A stretch of DNA of 18,569 nt from Deinococcus arboris (GCF_009755355.1 NZ_WQLB01000049.1:1-18569), one strand, 5' to 3'. Shown: positions 9,979 to 18,527, counted from the stretch's first letter. The notes: generated by a model not told the origin, from the sequence alone. A program made the numbers and translations.

Positions 9979-11288
9979 ACCAGTGGCTTGATGACCGCCT
10001 GCACATCTCGCGCCTGAACGACAAGTTCCTGCGCAAAGCGTTTCCTGTTCATCACTCGTTCTTCCTGGGTGAGATCACGCTGTTCAGTCTGATCGTGCTG
10101 ATTATTACTGGCATCCTGCTCGCGCTGAGCTACGAGCCCAGCAACTCGCTGGTAATCAACTCGTTTGATCCCGGTTCGGCGACCAAGCCGAATCTGGTGC
10201 CAGCGGCCTACCATTCGGCGCTCAAGATTAACGCCATGCCCTTCGGTGACATGCTCAGGCGCGTGCACCACTGGATGGCCAATATCATGGTGGCGGCGGC
10301 CGTCATCCACATGATGCGCGTGTACTTCACGGGCGCGTTCAAGAAACCCCGTGAAATCAACTGGTGGATCGGCATGTTGCTGCTGATTTTCGCAGCGCTG
10401 ACCGCCGTGACCGGCTACATCCTGCCCTACGACAACTACGCCTACAACACCGTCAGCGTGATCTACGCCATCGTGAAGTCTGTGCCCTGGGTCGGCGACT
10501 GGGCCGCGCAGGCTGCATTCGCGGGCCGCTTCCCCGGCGACGGCATCATTCCGCGAATCTACGGCTACCACATCATGCTGCTGCCGGGCATTCTGCTGGC
10601 GCTGACTGGCGCGCACATGCTGATCATGATCAAGCAGAAGCACACCCAGCCGCAGTACGCCAAGCGTCTGGCCTACAAGAAGATTGTCGGAGTGCCGCTG
10701 TCCACCCAGCAGACGCCCATCATGCTCCTGCTGGCTCTGCTATTCACCGGCCTCGTGATGCTGTTTGCTGCCTTTATTCCCGTTCACCCAGTTGAGTTCT
10801 TTGGTCCGCCCAGCCCTCAGCCCATCAGCAGCATCAAGCCGGACTGGTACCTCCTCTGGGTCTTCGGTGCGTTGGCGATTATTCCTGGCTTTGAACTGGA
10901 AGTGCTGGGCGGCGTGATCAGCGCCGAGTTTGTGGGTGCCATGGTGCTGCCTGGTCTGATCATCGGTCTGATGTTTGCGGTGCCGATGCTGGACCGCAGC
11001 AAGGACAACCAGTACTACGCCGAGAACCCCACCAATCACCCTGTGCGTCTGGCAGCGGGCATAGCCTTTATGGCCATGATGATTGTGCTGTCGGTCGCCG
11101 GCTACAAGATTGAGCTGGTGCAGAGTGGGATCTTGACGTCTGCGAATGCCAATGCAGTGCTCTGGATTCTGACGTTCCTGGTCCCGGCCGTTAGCTACTT
11201 TGGGACGCTGGGCATCGTGCGCGGTATCCGTGCCTTGCGCGAAGCTGACGAGCGCGAGACGTTGGCGCACGCCCACGCTGACGACTGA
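9975..11288 (+). CDS. Cytochrome b subunit of the menaquinol-cytochrome c reductase
   Basis: A 437-residue, eight-helix membrane protein that holds two b hemes and the quinone sites. Heme ligands are H98/H112 and H199/H214. The 15-residue step of the second pair and the stretch [16 protein letters not shown] are b6-like, yet the protein also contains the C-terminal part (subunit IV region) in the same chain. The Qo-site motif is P289-D-W-Y292 instead of PEWY, a form reported from low-potential, menaquinone-using complexes and fitting Deinococcus. The ATG at 9975 was chosen over an in-frame upstream start because GAGGAG lies 8 nt before it and it overlaps the Rieske stop as ATGA. The C-terminus after the last helix is short and charged. 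The operon ends at the terminator 16 nt downstream. Confidence 0.95.
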   Translation: MNQWLDDRLHISRLNDKFLRKAFPVHHSFFLGEITLFSLIVLIITGILLALSYEPSNSLVINSFDPGSATKPNLVPAAYHSALKINAMPFGDMLRRVHHWMANIMVAAAVIHMMRVYFTGAFKKPREINWWIGMLLLIFAALTAVTGYILPYDNYAYNTVSVIYAIVKSVPWVGDWAAQAAFAGRFPGDGIIPRIYGYHIMLLPGILLALTGAHMLIMIKQKHTQPQYAKRLAYKKIVGVPLSTQQTPIMLLLALLFTGLVMLFAAFIPVHPVEFFGPPSPQPISSIKPDWYLLWVFGALAIIPGFELEVLGGVISAEFVGAMVLPGLIIGLMFAVPMLDRSKDNQYYAENPTNHPVRLAAGIAFMAMMIVLSVAGYKIELVQSGILTSANANAVLWILTFLVPAVSYFGTLGIVRGIRALREADERETLAHAHADD

Positions 11289-11303
11289 GCTTCTTATCCA
11301 CAA

Positions 11304-11332
11304 GCGGCCCTGGCAATTTGAGCCAGGGCCGC
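11304..11332 (+). terminator. Intrinsic terminator of the cytochrome bc operon
   Basis: GCGGCCCTGGC (11304-11314) pairs perfectly over 11 bp with GCCAGGGCCGC (11322-11332) around a 7-nt loop, then GTTTCTGT. The T-tract is short but the stem is very strong. Confidence 0.85.
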
Positions 11333-11354
11333 GTTTCTGTGCTCAACTGCCCTG

Positions 11355-11552
11355 ATGGATAATCTGGCAAAGGAACTGGCCAAAGAGGCCCGCCGGCTGG
11401 GTCTGGCCGAACTGGCGGCCGATCCTATTGACCCGACCAGCGCTCTGGCGTTCGCTAACTATGTTCTAGAGGAGTTGGCCGCGCGGGGCCTTCTTCCACA
11501 ACAGAACTGTGCGCCAGGGTGTTGGGCACAGCCCCGCAGCCAGGGCCACTAA
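11355..11552 (+). CDS. Small hypothetical protein
   Basis: A 65-residue protein starting MDNLAKELAKEARRLGLAEL. The first 48 residues look like two amphipathic helices with normal codon use for this genome (many CTG, GCC and GAG codons). The last part, after LLPQQ, is Cys/Pro-rich and less protein-like. It begins 22 nt after the bc operon terminator, and no TAnnnT box or Shine-Dalgarno sequence is visible, so its expression is unclear. It converges on the minus-strand gene at 11599. I do not recognise a family. It may be real but could also be a chance reading frame. Confidence 0.4.
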   Translation: MDNLAKELAKEARRLGLAELAADPIDPTSALAFANYVLEELAARGLLPQQNCAPGCWAQPRSQGH

Positions 11553-11578
11553 AAAGCGCTACCTGAATCGGCGGCGCT
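11551..11578 (-). terminator. Possible weak terminator of the 82-residue gene
   Basis: On the minus strand AGCGC (11574-11578) can pair with GCGCT (11555-11559) around a 14-nt loop, followed by a short T-run. The stem is only 5 bp. Confidence 0.25.
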
Positions 11579-11598
11579 GCGGTGTTAACTGTTCAGGC

Positions 11599-11847
11599 TC
11601 AGGCCTCAACTCGTTTGGGCCCCATGTTCATAGTGGGTGTGGTCCCTTCCCGGCTGCCGGCGGCGTATCCTACCTGTGCTCCAAACTGCCAGGCCAGCTT
11701 GATCATGAACTGAATAGCATCCTCGTCGTGCGAGGTAATCAGCTGCCGCAAATGCTCGGGCAGGCCGTCGGGCAGGGGCATGGTGCGAAGCTGCTCCCCA
11801 TACTCACTGCGGAGCTGCTCGAACCACTCAGCGTAAGGGTTCGTCAT
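11599..11847 (-). CDS. Small soluble protein of unknown function
   Basis: An 82-residue protein beginning MTNPYAEWFEQLRSEYGEQLRTMPLPDGLPEHL. It is mostly helical in character, with aromatic and charged residues in the first half, FMIKLAWQFGAQVGYAAGSREG in the second and a basic, Met-containing tail. No signal peptide, membrane helix or cysteine is present. The gene is supported by a -10 box, TAAGCT, placed 6 nt upstream of its ATG and by typical codon use. It lies between the small hypothetical gene at 11355, to which it is convergent, and the Fe-S carrier gene, from which it diverges. I do not recognise the family; it may be restricted to Deinococcus. Confidence 0.7.
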   Translation of the reverse strand: MTNPYAEWFEQLRSEYGEQLRTMPLPDGLPEHLRQLITSHDEDAIQFMIKLAWQFGAQVGYAAGSREGTTPTMNMGPKRVEA

Positions 11848-11853
11848 GGCCCT

Positions 11854-11859
11854 AGCTTA
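11854..11859 (-). promoter_or_regulatory. -10 box TAAGCT of a leaderless promoter (82-residue gene)
   Basis: On the minus strand TAAGCT is followed by AGGGCC and then the ATG at 11847, the 6-nt spacing seen at other starts here. Confidence 0.55.
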
Positions 11860-11958
11860 ACATGCTCACGCTCAAGGAATGTAAGCGGCGCCGACCTCTT
11901 CTCTCCACGATGAGGTCCCTGCTGTCCAGCACTTTGCTTTCCACGCACTTTTTTATTT

Positions 11959-12405
<447 letters not shown>

Positions 12406-12426
12406 TCGTACTCAAGGACAGCAAAG

Positions 12427-12453
12427 GCCGGGTCTAGCCCGGCTTTTTTTTTT
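12427..12453 (+). terminator. Intrinsic terminator of the Fe-S carrier gene
   Basis: GCCGGG (12427-12432) pairs with CCCGGC (12438-12443) around TCTAG, extended by AAA before the stem, and is followed by ten T residues. It is the clearest rho-independent terminator of the window. Confidence 0.92.
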
Positions 12454-12513
12454 GTACTGTCGGTCATTTGGGACGGGCTCTGGTTGACTAGGGACCGCCT
12501 CAGCAAAGCTGTC

Positions 12514-12541
12514 TTGACGCGCCCTCACCGAGCCTTATACT
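12514..12541 (+). promoter_or_regulatory. Near-consensus promoter of the peptide transporter operon
   Basis: TTGACG (12514-12519) and TATACT (12536-12541) are separated by 16 nt. This gives a leader of roughly 50 nt, followed by a GGAGG ribosome binding site at 12589-12593, 5 nt before the ATG. It is the most sigma70-like promoter here. Confidence 0.75.
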
Positions 12542-12598
12542 GACCTTCATCATTTACCCAGAAGGCAGCAGTATCGCCTGAAGAGTTCGGAGGCTTAC

Positions 12599-14356
12599 AT
12601 GAAGAAGACCCTGGCCCTTACTGCATTCCTGCTCGGCGCCGCCCTCGCCGGGCCGGCCAACAACAGCCTCGTGATTGGCACCTCGCAAGAGCCACCGAAC
12701 ATTTACGATCCCTGGAACACCAATAACCTGGCGATTACCAGTGAGATTAACGGATACATGGGTGCCGCCCTGATTGGTCTGGACGACGACGGCGAGCCTT
12801 ACGCTGACATTGCCACCCGTGTGCCCAGCATTGCCAACGGCGACTACAAAGTCGTCAAGAATGCCGCTGGCGACGTGGTGCGCAATAGCGTCACCTACAC
12901 CATCCGCAAGGATGCCAAGTGGAGTGACGGCACGGCCATCAAGGTCGCTGACTTCCAGTTCTGGCACCGCCTGGTGAACGATGACCGCGTGCCGGTGCCT
13001 GACCGCGATCCCTGGAGCCGCGCCAAGATTGCCGTGAACGACGCCGACACCTTCACCATCACCTACGACCCGCCCTACCTGTTTGCTGACCAGACCAGCC
13101 CCGGCATGGCGCCCAGCCACATCATGAGTGCGGCCTGGACGGCGTTTGATACCAAGACCAAGAACGAGAAAGACGCCAAGGTGGTCAACGAGGAGTGGAA
13201 GAAATTCATCTCGTCGTACACCACGGCGCGCAGCCTGCCCAAAGTGGTGGCGGGCCCGTTCAAGCCCACAGCCTGGCGCAGCGGCAATAGCCTGACCATG
13301 ACCCGCAACGCCAACTACTGGCTGCAACCCAAGAACCCTGAAAACTACGTGCAGAACATCACATACCGGTTTATTCCCAACACCAATACTCTGAAGGTTA
13401 ACATCCTGTCGGGTCAGCTGGACGCCGTGAGCGCCGTGGGTCTGACCTTCGATCAGGGCGTGGACCTGACTCGCACCGAGCGCGGCAAGTACAAGACCTA
13501 CTTTGTTCCCGGCGCTGTGTGGGAGCACATTGACATCAACACGCGCGGCCAGAAGGCCAAGGACCTGGACCTGGATGACCCCCGGATGCGTCAGGCGCTG
13601 CTGTACGCCATTGACCGTGACGCGCTGACCAAGGCGCTGTTCCAGGGCCGTCAGGCGGTGTCGAACAGCTGGGTGAACCCCATCAGCAAGCTGTACAAGA
13701 AGGATGTCAACGACTACAACTACAACCAGGCGCGTGCCAAGCAGCTGTTCGCTGCCCTGGGCTGGACGGCCGGTTCTGACGGCATCCTGCAAAAAGGTGG
13801 CAAGAAGCTCAGCCTGAACTTTGGCACCACTGCGGGCAACACCGTCCGTGAGCGCGTGCAGCAGATTCTGCAGGCCCAGTGGAAGCAGGTGGGCGTGCAG
13901 GTCAACATCCAGAACTACCCATCCAGCGTGTTCTTCGGGCCCGACTTCCTGAGCAAGGGTCAGGAAGGCAAATGGGACCTGGCCATGTACGCCTGGACCG
14001 GCAACCCAATTTTCGAGGAAGGCAACCTCTTCAAGGGTGAAGGCATTCCCACCGCCGCCAACGGCTACGCTGGCCAGAACAACGCCGGCTGGAACAACGC
14101 CGAATTCAACCGCCTGCACAAGCAGGCCCAGGTCGAATTCAACCTGAGCGAGCGCATCAAGCTGTTTGACCGCATGCAGACGGTCTGGAACACCGAAGTG
14201 CCTTCGCTGCCGCTGTACTACCGCGTGAACGTGTACACCAAGGTGCCGGGTCTGGTGAACTACACCTTCAGCGCCTACACGCTGTACCCCAGCTGGAACT
14301 CGGCCAAGATTGGCTGGGCCAGCAAGGGCGCCGTCGAGGAGTACAAGCAGAAGTAA
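12599..14356 (+). CDS. Peptide/oligopeptide ABC transporter substrate-binding protein
   Basis: A 585-residue family 5 extracellular solute-binding protein (DppA/OppA type) that captures peptides or similar ligands outside the membrane. A signal peptide covers about residues 1-18 ([18 protein letters not shown]); no lipobox Cys follows, so signal peptidase I cleavage after ALA is likely rather than a lipoprotein. Family marks include [29 protein letters not shown] and [34 protein letters not shown]. Length is typical. The start has GGAGG 5 nt upstream and a near-consensus promoter before it. Two permease genes follow on the same strand, after a 124-nt gap with a strong hairpin. Ligand unknown; peptide, nickel or other small molecules are all possible in this family. 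Confidence 0.93.
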   Translation: MKKTLALTAFLLGAALAGPANNSLVIGTSQEPPNIYDPWNTNNLAITSEINGYMGAALIGLDDDGEPYADIATRVPSIANGDYKVVKNAAGDVVRNSVTYTIRKDAKWSDGTAIKVADFQFWHRLVNDDRVPVPDRDPWSRAKIAVNDADTFTITYDPPYLFADQTSPGMAPSHIMSAAWTAFDTKTKNEKDAKVVNEEWKKFISSYTTARSLPKVVAGPFKPTAWRSGNSLTMTRNANYWLQPKNPENYVQNITYRFIPNTNTLKVNILSGQLDAVSAVGLTFDQGVDLTRTERGKYKTYFVPGAVWEHIDINTRGQKAKDLDLDDPRMRQALLYAIDRDALTKALFQGRQAVSNSWVNPISKLYKKDVNDYNYNQARAKQLFAALGWTAGSDGILQKGGKKLSLNFGTTAGNTVRERVQQILQAQWKQVGVQVNIQNYPSSVFFGPDFLSKGQEGKWDLAMYAWTGNPIFEEGNLFKGEGIPTAANGYAGQNNAGWNNAEFNRLHKQAQVEFNLSERIKLFDRMQTVWNTEVPSLPLYYRVNVYTKVPGLVNYTFSAYTLYPSWNSAKIGWASKGAVEEYKQK

Positions 14357-14407
14357 GCCGGTCTTGCCGGGTCAGGCGCCTCTGGGCGCTCACCGGATAT
14401 ACCGGAC

Positions 14408-14441
14408 GCGGGAGGCTTCGCCAGCAGGCGTTGCTTCCCGC
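14408..14441 (+). repeat. Strong hairpin between the binding-protein and permease genes
   Basis: GCGGGAGGC (14408-14416) pairs with GCTTCCCGC (14433-14441) with one G-U; inside, after a TT/TT internal loop, CGCC (14419-14422) pairs with GGCG (14427-14430) around AGCA. No long T-run follows. It likely acts as a processing barrier or partial terminator that keeps the binding-protein mRNA more abundant, as known for such operons elsewhere. The role is inferred. Confidence 0.65.
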
Positions 14442-14480
14442 CTCTCTTTGGGGCCGCTGGCCTTCTCTCCGAGGAACGTT

Positions 14481-15479
14481 ATGGGAACCTACGCCTTACG
14501 CCGCGTCATTCAGATGATTCCGCTTCTCTTTGTCATCAGCCTGCTGATTTTTATGCTGACCGCCTTGCAACCAGGTGACCCGGTCGACCAGTTGGTCTTT
14601 GGCAACAGCAATATCACCGCCGACGACATCGCCCGGCTGAAGGCCGCTTACGGTCTCGATCAGCCCTGGTTTACCCGCTACTTTTTCTGGCTTAAACAGG
14701 CCGTCGTGGGAAATTTCGGCTACTCGCAGGACTTTGGCATTCCAGCGCTGGATTTCGTGTTCAGGGACCGCCTGCCCAACACCCTGCTGCTGACGGTACC
14801 GGCCCTGGTGATCAGCACGCTGATTGCCGTACCCCTGGGCATTTTCAGTGCTGTGCGGCAGTATTCGGTGCTGGACTACGTCCTGACGTTTTTTGCTTTT
14901 CTGGCCGTCAGTGCCCCGGTATTCTGGGTAGGTGCACTAGCGCTGTACTTCTTCGCCGTGTTCCTGCCAGGAGCCACTGGCGGCGTCCTGTCGCTGCCGC
15001 CTGGAGGCCTGGGCAGCGCAGACCTCGCCCCAGATGCCGGGTGGTGGGCCACGACACTGGACAAGCTGAAGTACCTCATCCTGCCGATGATGATTCTGAT
15101 GCTGCGTGAAATCGCCGTGACCCTGCGGTTCATGCGGGCCAACATGCTCGAAACCCTGACGCAGGACTATGTCCGTACTGCACGGGCCAAGGGGCTGGGG
15201 GACCGCCGTGTGCTCTACAAACACGCCTTACGCAACGCGGTGACGCCTATTGTCACGCTGCTGGGGCTCAGCATTCCGGGCCTCTTCGGCGGCGCTGTCA
15301 TTACAGAAACCGTCTTTTCCTGGCCCGGCATGGGCAAAGCCATTCTGGACGCACTGGTCAGCAAGGATTTTAACGTTGTCATGACCTGCCTGATGCTCCT
15401 GGCCCTGCTGACGGTCATTTTCCAATTGCTGACCGACCTGGCTTACGGCCTGGTTGACCCCCGCGTTCGGTATTCCTGA
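14481..15479 (+). CDS. Peptide ABC transporter permease (DppB-like)
   Basis: A 332-residue inner-membrane permease, normal length for DppB/OppB. It starts [34 protein letters not shown], with the RR-plus-first-helix opening and the LxPGDP motif typical of the family. The EAA loop that contacts the ATPase is [25 protein letters not shown], near residues 231-255. It ends with the family terminus [14 protein letters not shown]. Six membrane segments can be read. A longer reading from upstream is possible, but I chose the ATG at 14481 because GAGG lies 6 nt before it and the protein begins at the family position. It pairs with the next gene and the binding protein upstream; the ATPases are missing. 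Confidence 0.94.
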   Translation: MGTYALRRVIQMIPLLFVISLLIFMLTALQPGDPVDQLVFGNSNITADDIARLKAAYGLDQPWFTRYFFWLKQAVVGNFGYSQDFGIPALDFVFRDRLPNTLLLTVPALVISTLIAVPLGIFSAVRQYSVLDYVLTFFAFLAVSAPVFWVGALALYFFAVFLPGATGGVLSLPPGGLGSADLAPDAGWWATTLDKLKYLILPMMILMLREIAVTLRFMRANMLETLTQDYVRTARAKGLGDRRVLYKHALRNAVTPIVTLLGLSIPGLFGGAVITETVFSWPGMGKAILDALVSKDFNVVMTCLMLLALLTVIFQLLTDLAYGLVDPRVRYS

Positions 15480-15488
15480 GGCCTGCTG

Positions 15489-16415
15489 ATGACCACTGTG
15501 ACCGCTGCACCCCCCAAGCGCGCCCGGAGCCGCTCGACCTTTCAAATCGCCTTACGCCGCCTGCGCAAACACAAAGCTGCCATGTTCAGCTTGGTGGTTA
15601 TCGCGCTGCTGATCCTGATGGCCCTGTTCGCGCCCTGGATTGCTCCATTTGACCCGAACGCCCAGGACCTTGCGGGTATCTATGCACCGCCCAGCAGCCA
15701 GCACGTCCTGGGGCAGGACAGTCTGGGCCGCGATCTTCTCTCGCGCATCATGTATGGCAGCCGCGTCAGCCTGATTGTGGGCTTTACAGTGGCCGCCTTC
15801 AGTATTGCGCTGGGCACGCTGATGGGCCTGCTGGCCGGCTTTCTCAGCGGGCGCGTAGATACAGTGATCAGCCGCTTCATCGAGATCATGCTGTCCATTC
15901 CCGAACTGCCCCTTCAGCTGACGTTGAGTGGGTTGTTCGCTGTGAGCGACTTGCCGGCTATTGCTCGCCTGCGCGAAAACCCCAATTCCAGCGTGTTCAT
16001 CATCGTCACCATCTTTACCTTCTTCGGCTGGATGGGCACCGCCCGTCTGGTGCGGGGCGAAGTGCTAAAGCTCAAGAACCTCGAATACGTGGACGCTGCT
16101 CGTGCGCTGGGTGCGCGCAGCGGCCGCATCATGTTTCGCCACCTGGTGCCTAATATTGTGGCGGTCATTATCGTGAACGGCACACTGGCGGTGGGCGGGG
16201 CGATTCTGGGCGAGGCCGCCCTATCGTTCCTGGGCTTCGGCATTCAGCCGCCGGTATCTACCTGGGGCAACATGTTGTCCAACGCCAATGAGGTGGTGCT
16301 CGAACACCCTTACATCGCGCTCTATCCAGGTCTGGCTATCCTCTTGACAGTGCTGGTGTTCAATTTTCTGGGTGACGGCCTGCGCGACGCCTTCGACCCC
16401 AAGAGCCGCCTCTAA
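15489..16415 (+). CDS. Peptide ABC transporter permease (DppC-like)
   Basis: A 308-residue second permease of the same importer. The N-terminal cytoplasmic stretch TFQIALRRLRKHKAAMFSLVVI leads into the first helix, followed by APWIAPFDPNAQD and HVLGQDSLGRDLLSRIMYGSRVSL, the classical DppC/OppC motif (LGTDxxGRDxxSR). The EAA loop is EYVDAARALGARSGRIMFRHLVPN, and the end is NFLGDGLRDAFDPKSRL, as in the family. Five to six helices are seen. A segment between helices (about residues 140-165: SGLFAVSDLPAIARLRENPNSS) is somewhat longer than in E. coli DppC. The start has GAGG 7 nt upstream, overlapping the stop of the first permease gene. A terminator follows 20 nt after its stop, so the operon ends here without ATPase genes. 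Confidence 0.94.
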   Translation: MTTVTAAPPKRARSRSTFQIALRRLRKHKAAMFSLVVIALLILMALFAPWIAPFDPNAQDLAGIYAPPSSQHVLGQDSLGRDLLSRIMYGSRVSLIVGFTVAAFSIALGTLMGLLAGFLSGRVDTVISRFIEIMLSIPELPLQLTLSGLFAVSDLPAIARLRENPNSSVFIIVTIFTFFGWMGTARLVRGEVLKLKNLEYVDAARALGARSGRIMFRHLVPNIVAVIIVNGTLAVGGAILGEAALSFLGFGIQPPVSTWGNMLSNANEVVLEHPYIALYPGLAILLTVLVFNFLGDGLRDAFDPKSRL

Positions 16416-16435
16416 TCCCTGTTCCGACGCTTTTG

Positions 16436-16456
16436 CCCCGCTCCGGCGGGGTTTTT
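16436..16456 (+). terminator. Intrinsic terminator of the peptide transporter operon
   Basis: CCCCGC (16436-16441) pairs with GCGGGG (16446-16451) around TCCG and is followed by TTTTT. It ends the transporter operon just before the ruvC promoter. Confidence 0.85.
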
Positions 16457-16479
16457 GCGGTCTGGCTGTTCCTATCGCG

Positions 16480-16485
16480 TATTCT
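16480..16485 (+). promoter_or_regulatory. -10 box TATTCT of a leaderless promoter (ruvC)
   Basis: TATTCT stands 6 nt before the GTG at 16492. I find no palindrome resembling the Deinococcus radiation/desiccation response motif in front of it, so DNA-damage control by that route is not suggested. Confidence 0.55.
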
Positions 16486-16491
16486 GGGCTT

Positions 16492-16992
16492 GTGATTGTT
16501 CTTGGGATTGACCCTGGGCTCGCCAACCTCGGCCTGGGGCTGGTGGAAGGTGACGTGCGCAAAGCGCGCCACCTCTACCATGTCTGCCTGACCACAGAAA
16601 GCGCCTGGATCATGCCCCGGCGTCTGCAGTACCTCCATGAAGAGGTCTCGCGGCTACTGGCCGAGTACCGGCCGGACGCGGTGGCCATCGAGGACCAGAT
16701 TCTGCGCAAGCAGGCTGATGTGGCCTTCAAGGTGGGACAGGCGTTTGGGGTGGTGCAGCTGGCGTGCGCGCAGGCAGGCGTGCCCGTTCACAGCTACGGT
16801 CCCATGCAGGTCAAGCGCTCGCTGGTCGGCACTGGCCGGGCCGAGAAAGAACAGGTCATCTACATGGTCAAGGCCACACTGGGTGTGCGCGAACTGTTTA
16901 ACAACCACGCGGCTGACGCGCTGGCCCTGGCCCTGACCCACCTGGCCAGTGCGCCGCTTCAGGGACGTACTGCACAGCTGCTGGCCCGGTAG
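16492..16992 (+). CDS. ruvC: Holliday junction resolvase RuvC
   Basis: A 166-residue endonuclease that cuts four-way DNA junctions symmetrically during recombination and repair, working with RuvAB. The RNase H-type fold shows the catalytic set: Asp in VLGIDPGLANLG (D7), Glu in AVAIEDQ (near residue 66), and His and Asp in NNHAADALALALTH. His in the third position, where E. coli has Asp, is the form seen in Thermus RuvC. Length is normal. The GTG at 16492 was chosen because it begins directly at the IVLGIDPG strand and has TATTCT 6 nt upstream; a longer in-frame reading would run through the transporter operon terminator. The next gene starts about 4 nt after its stop, so both are probably one transcript. 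Confidence 0.95.
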   Translation: MIVLGIDPGLANLGLGLVEGDVRKARHLYHVCLTTESAWIMPRRLQYLHEEVSRLLAEYRPDAVAIEDQILRKQADVAFKVGQAFGVVQLACAQAGVPVHSYGPMQVKRSLVGTGRAEKEQVIYMVKATLGVRELFNNHAADALALALTHLASAPLQGRTAQLLAR

Positions 16993-16996
16993 CCCG

Positions 16997-17716
16997 GTGG
17001 TGTCCCTGGCCCTGCCGCTGCTGGCTTCGGTGATTCTGACGTTTGCCTGGCTGTGGTTTTTTGTGCGCCGCGACCGCCACCCAGAGCCCCTGTGGTTGCT
17101 GGCCCGCACCTTTGGCTGGGGCATGTTGGCCTGGGTGATTGCCGCCGCTTTTGAGGCGAGTCTGGGCCGCCTGCTGGCCTCGCCGCAGTTGCTGGGTGCT
17201 CTGGTGGTGGTGCTGTTGACGGCGCTGCTGGAAGAAGGGTTCAAATTCGTGGCCGCCATGACCGCCATCTCTGAACTGAGCTTTGATGAACCGATGGACG
17301 GCCTGGTGTACGCCGTGACCGCCGCGCTGGGCTTTGCCCTGATGGAGAATGTCACCTACACCCTGGGGTTTGGTGGCGGGGCCGGTACCTGGCACGCGGT
17401 CCTGGCTACCCTGGCCCACGCCCTGTTCAGTGCGCCGCAGGGCTATGCGCTGGGCGGTCTGCACTGGGAACAGGGCCGCACCTGGGTGGTGCAGGGCCTG
17501 GCCGTGAGCGTGGTGCTGCATGCCGTGTTCAATGGTCTTCTTGTGGGTGGGGCCGGCTGGCCGCAACTGGTGGCCCTGAGCACCGTCACCCTCCTGATGG
17601 TGGGGCTGGCGGGCCGGTATTACCTCACCTTTGAGGCCCATGCCCGCGAACATGGGCCGCCGGTGACCTTTTTACAGGAACAGGCGCGCCGCCAGGCTCA
17701 GCGGGGCGGCTCCTGA
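16997..17716 (+). CDS. PrsW-family intramembrane metalloprotease
   Basis: A 239-residue protein with about seven hydrophobic helices. It carries the PrsW motifs in order: the E-E-x-x-K motif in LLEEGFKFVAAM, DEPMDGLVYAVTAALGFALMENVTY, HALFSAPQGYALG and HAVFNGLL, so the likely zinc-binding and catalytic residues are present. PrsW cleaves membrane proteins in site-1 fashion, for instance an anti-sigma factor in Bacillus, but substrates in Deinococcus are unknown. The start is uncertain: GTG codons at 16997 and 17000 lie 4-7 nt after the ruvC stop, and a GTG at 16949 inside ruvC would add 16 residues. None has a good ribosome binding site. It is followed by a 124-nt gap to the convergent MoaD-MoaE gene. 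Confidence 0.88.
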   Translation: MVSLALPLLASVILTFAWLWFFVRRDRHPEPLWLLARTFGWGMLAWVIAAAFEASLGRLLASPQLLGALVVVLLTALLEEGFKFVAAMTAISELSFDEPMDGLVYAVTAALGFALMENVTYTLGFGGGAGTWHAVLATLAHALFSAPQGYALGGLHWEQGRTWVVQGLAVSVVLHAVFNGLLVGGAGWPQLVALSTVTLLMVGLAGRYYLTFEAHAREHGPPVTFLQEQARRQAQRGGS

Positions 17717-17749
17717 AGCAGAGAAGATCTGCGGGTCACACAACGCAAC

Positions 17750-17786
17750 GGCTTGGCTCAGGGCAGAGTGAAAGCGTGAGCAAGCC
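17750..17786. other. Imperfect hairpin between convergent genes
   Basis: GGCTTGGCTC (17750-17759) can pair with GAGCAAGCC (17778-17786) with one bulged G, around an 18-nt loop. No T-tract follows on either strand. It may serve as a weak bidirectional end signal between the protease gene and the MoaD-MoaE gene. Confidence 0.3.
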
Positions 17787-17840
17787 AAGAGGAGAAACCG
17801 CCTCGTCTGTCTTCGAACGACATCAGATCTACATCCTTGA

Positions 17841-18515
17841 TCAGAGCGTTTCGTGACCCGTTTGCCCCTGTACCCAGTGTTGCCCGGTTTCATCCTGCTC
17901 GTGTTTCCAGACCGGCAGTTCAACTTTGAGCTGCTCAATCAGAAAATCGCAGGCTTCCAGAGCGGCGCGGCGGTGGGCGCTGGCCACCCCAATCAGGATG
18001 CTGGCTTCCCCGGGCATCAGGCGCCCCAGGCGGTGCTCCACCACGATACGCAAGGAGCCAAAGCGGTTTCGGGCTCCCTGCACGGCGGTATGCATGACCC
18101 TCACGGCCATCGGGTCGTGGCCTTCGTACTCGATGAAATCCACCCGTTTGCCGGCATTGGGACTGCGGACTGTCCCTACAAAATACGCCTGGGCTCCGCA
18201 TTCCGGCCGCACCAGGAAGGCACTGGCCTGTTCCAGTGAGAGCCTCTCCGTTGTCACGGTGCAGAGAGTGTCATCCTCTGCGCCACCGGCCACAGGTGGG
18301 AGGAAAGCCACCTCGTCTTCGTTGTTCAGCAGGGTGCTCGGCGCCGCGTACACCTCATTTACGGCGACCATGCACCCGCGCAGACTGAGACCGAACTGCT
18401 GCTCGACGAGGGCCGCGCAGGCGCGTACGTCGCTGCCTGCTGGCACTTCCAGAGTCGTTTCCTCTACGCCCGTTTCCCGCTTCAGACGGGCAAAAAACAC
18501 CACCTTCAGCTGCAT
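17841..18515 (-). CDS. Molybdopterin synthase MoaD-MoaE fusion protein
   Basis: A 224-residue protein joining both subunits of molybdopterin synthase, which adds sulfur to precursor Z (cPMP) to form the dithiolene of molybdopterin. Residues 1-78 are a MoaD ubiquitin-like domain: MQLKVVFFARLKRETG at the start, DEVAFLPPVAGG at the end. Residues from about 84 form MoaE, with FVGTVRSPNAGKRVDFIEYEGHDPMA, HRLGRLMPGEASILIGVASAHRRAA, and the catalytic-site lysines K197 (EQLKVELP) and K204 (VWKHE). The MoaD terminal Gly-Gly (G77-G78) must be free to carry the thiocarboxylate in separate subunits; here AEDDT follows, so processing after G78 is likely needed, as reported for mycobacterial MoaX. TAGCCT lies 6 nt before the ATG. 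Confidence 0.92.
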   Translation of the reverse strand: MQLKVVFFARLKRETGVEETTLEVPAGSDVRACAALVEQQFGLSLRGCMVAVNEVYAAPSTLLNNEDEVAFLPPVAGGAEDDTLCTVTTERLSLEQASAFLVRPECGAQAYFVGTVRSPNAGKRVDFIEYEGHDPMAVRVMHTAVQGARNRFGSLRIVVEHRLGRLMPGEASILIGVASAHRRAALEACDFLIEQLKVELPVWKHEQDETGQHWVQGQTGHETL

Positions 18516-18521
18516 GGGCCG

Positions 18522-18527
18522 AGGCTA
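18522..18527 (-). promoter_or_regulatory. -10 box TAGCCT of a leaderless promoter (MoaD-MoaE gene)
   Basis: On the minus strand TAGCCT is followed by CGGCCC and then the ATG at 18515. A TTGATC further upstream is 19 nt away and may be a weak -35. Confidence 0.5.

Noticed and set aside
12554..14119. Long open frame on the minus strand (about 521 codons) across the solute-binding protein gene
   Set aside because: It is antisense to a well-supported gene with promoter, ribosome binding site and signal peptide, and its translation is repetitive Val/Gly/His-rich without motifs.
14310..14480. N-terminal extension of the first permease starting at 14310
   Set aside because: It would run through the intergenic hairpin and is not hydrophobic; the ATG at 14481 matches the family start and has a ribosome binding site.
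16457..16491. Radiation/desiccation response motif in front of ruvC
   Set aside because: No palindrome with the known TTATG...CATAA-type arms is present between the terminator and the GTG start.
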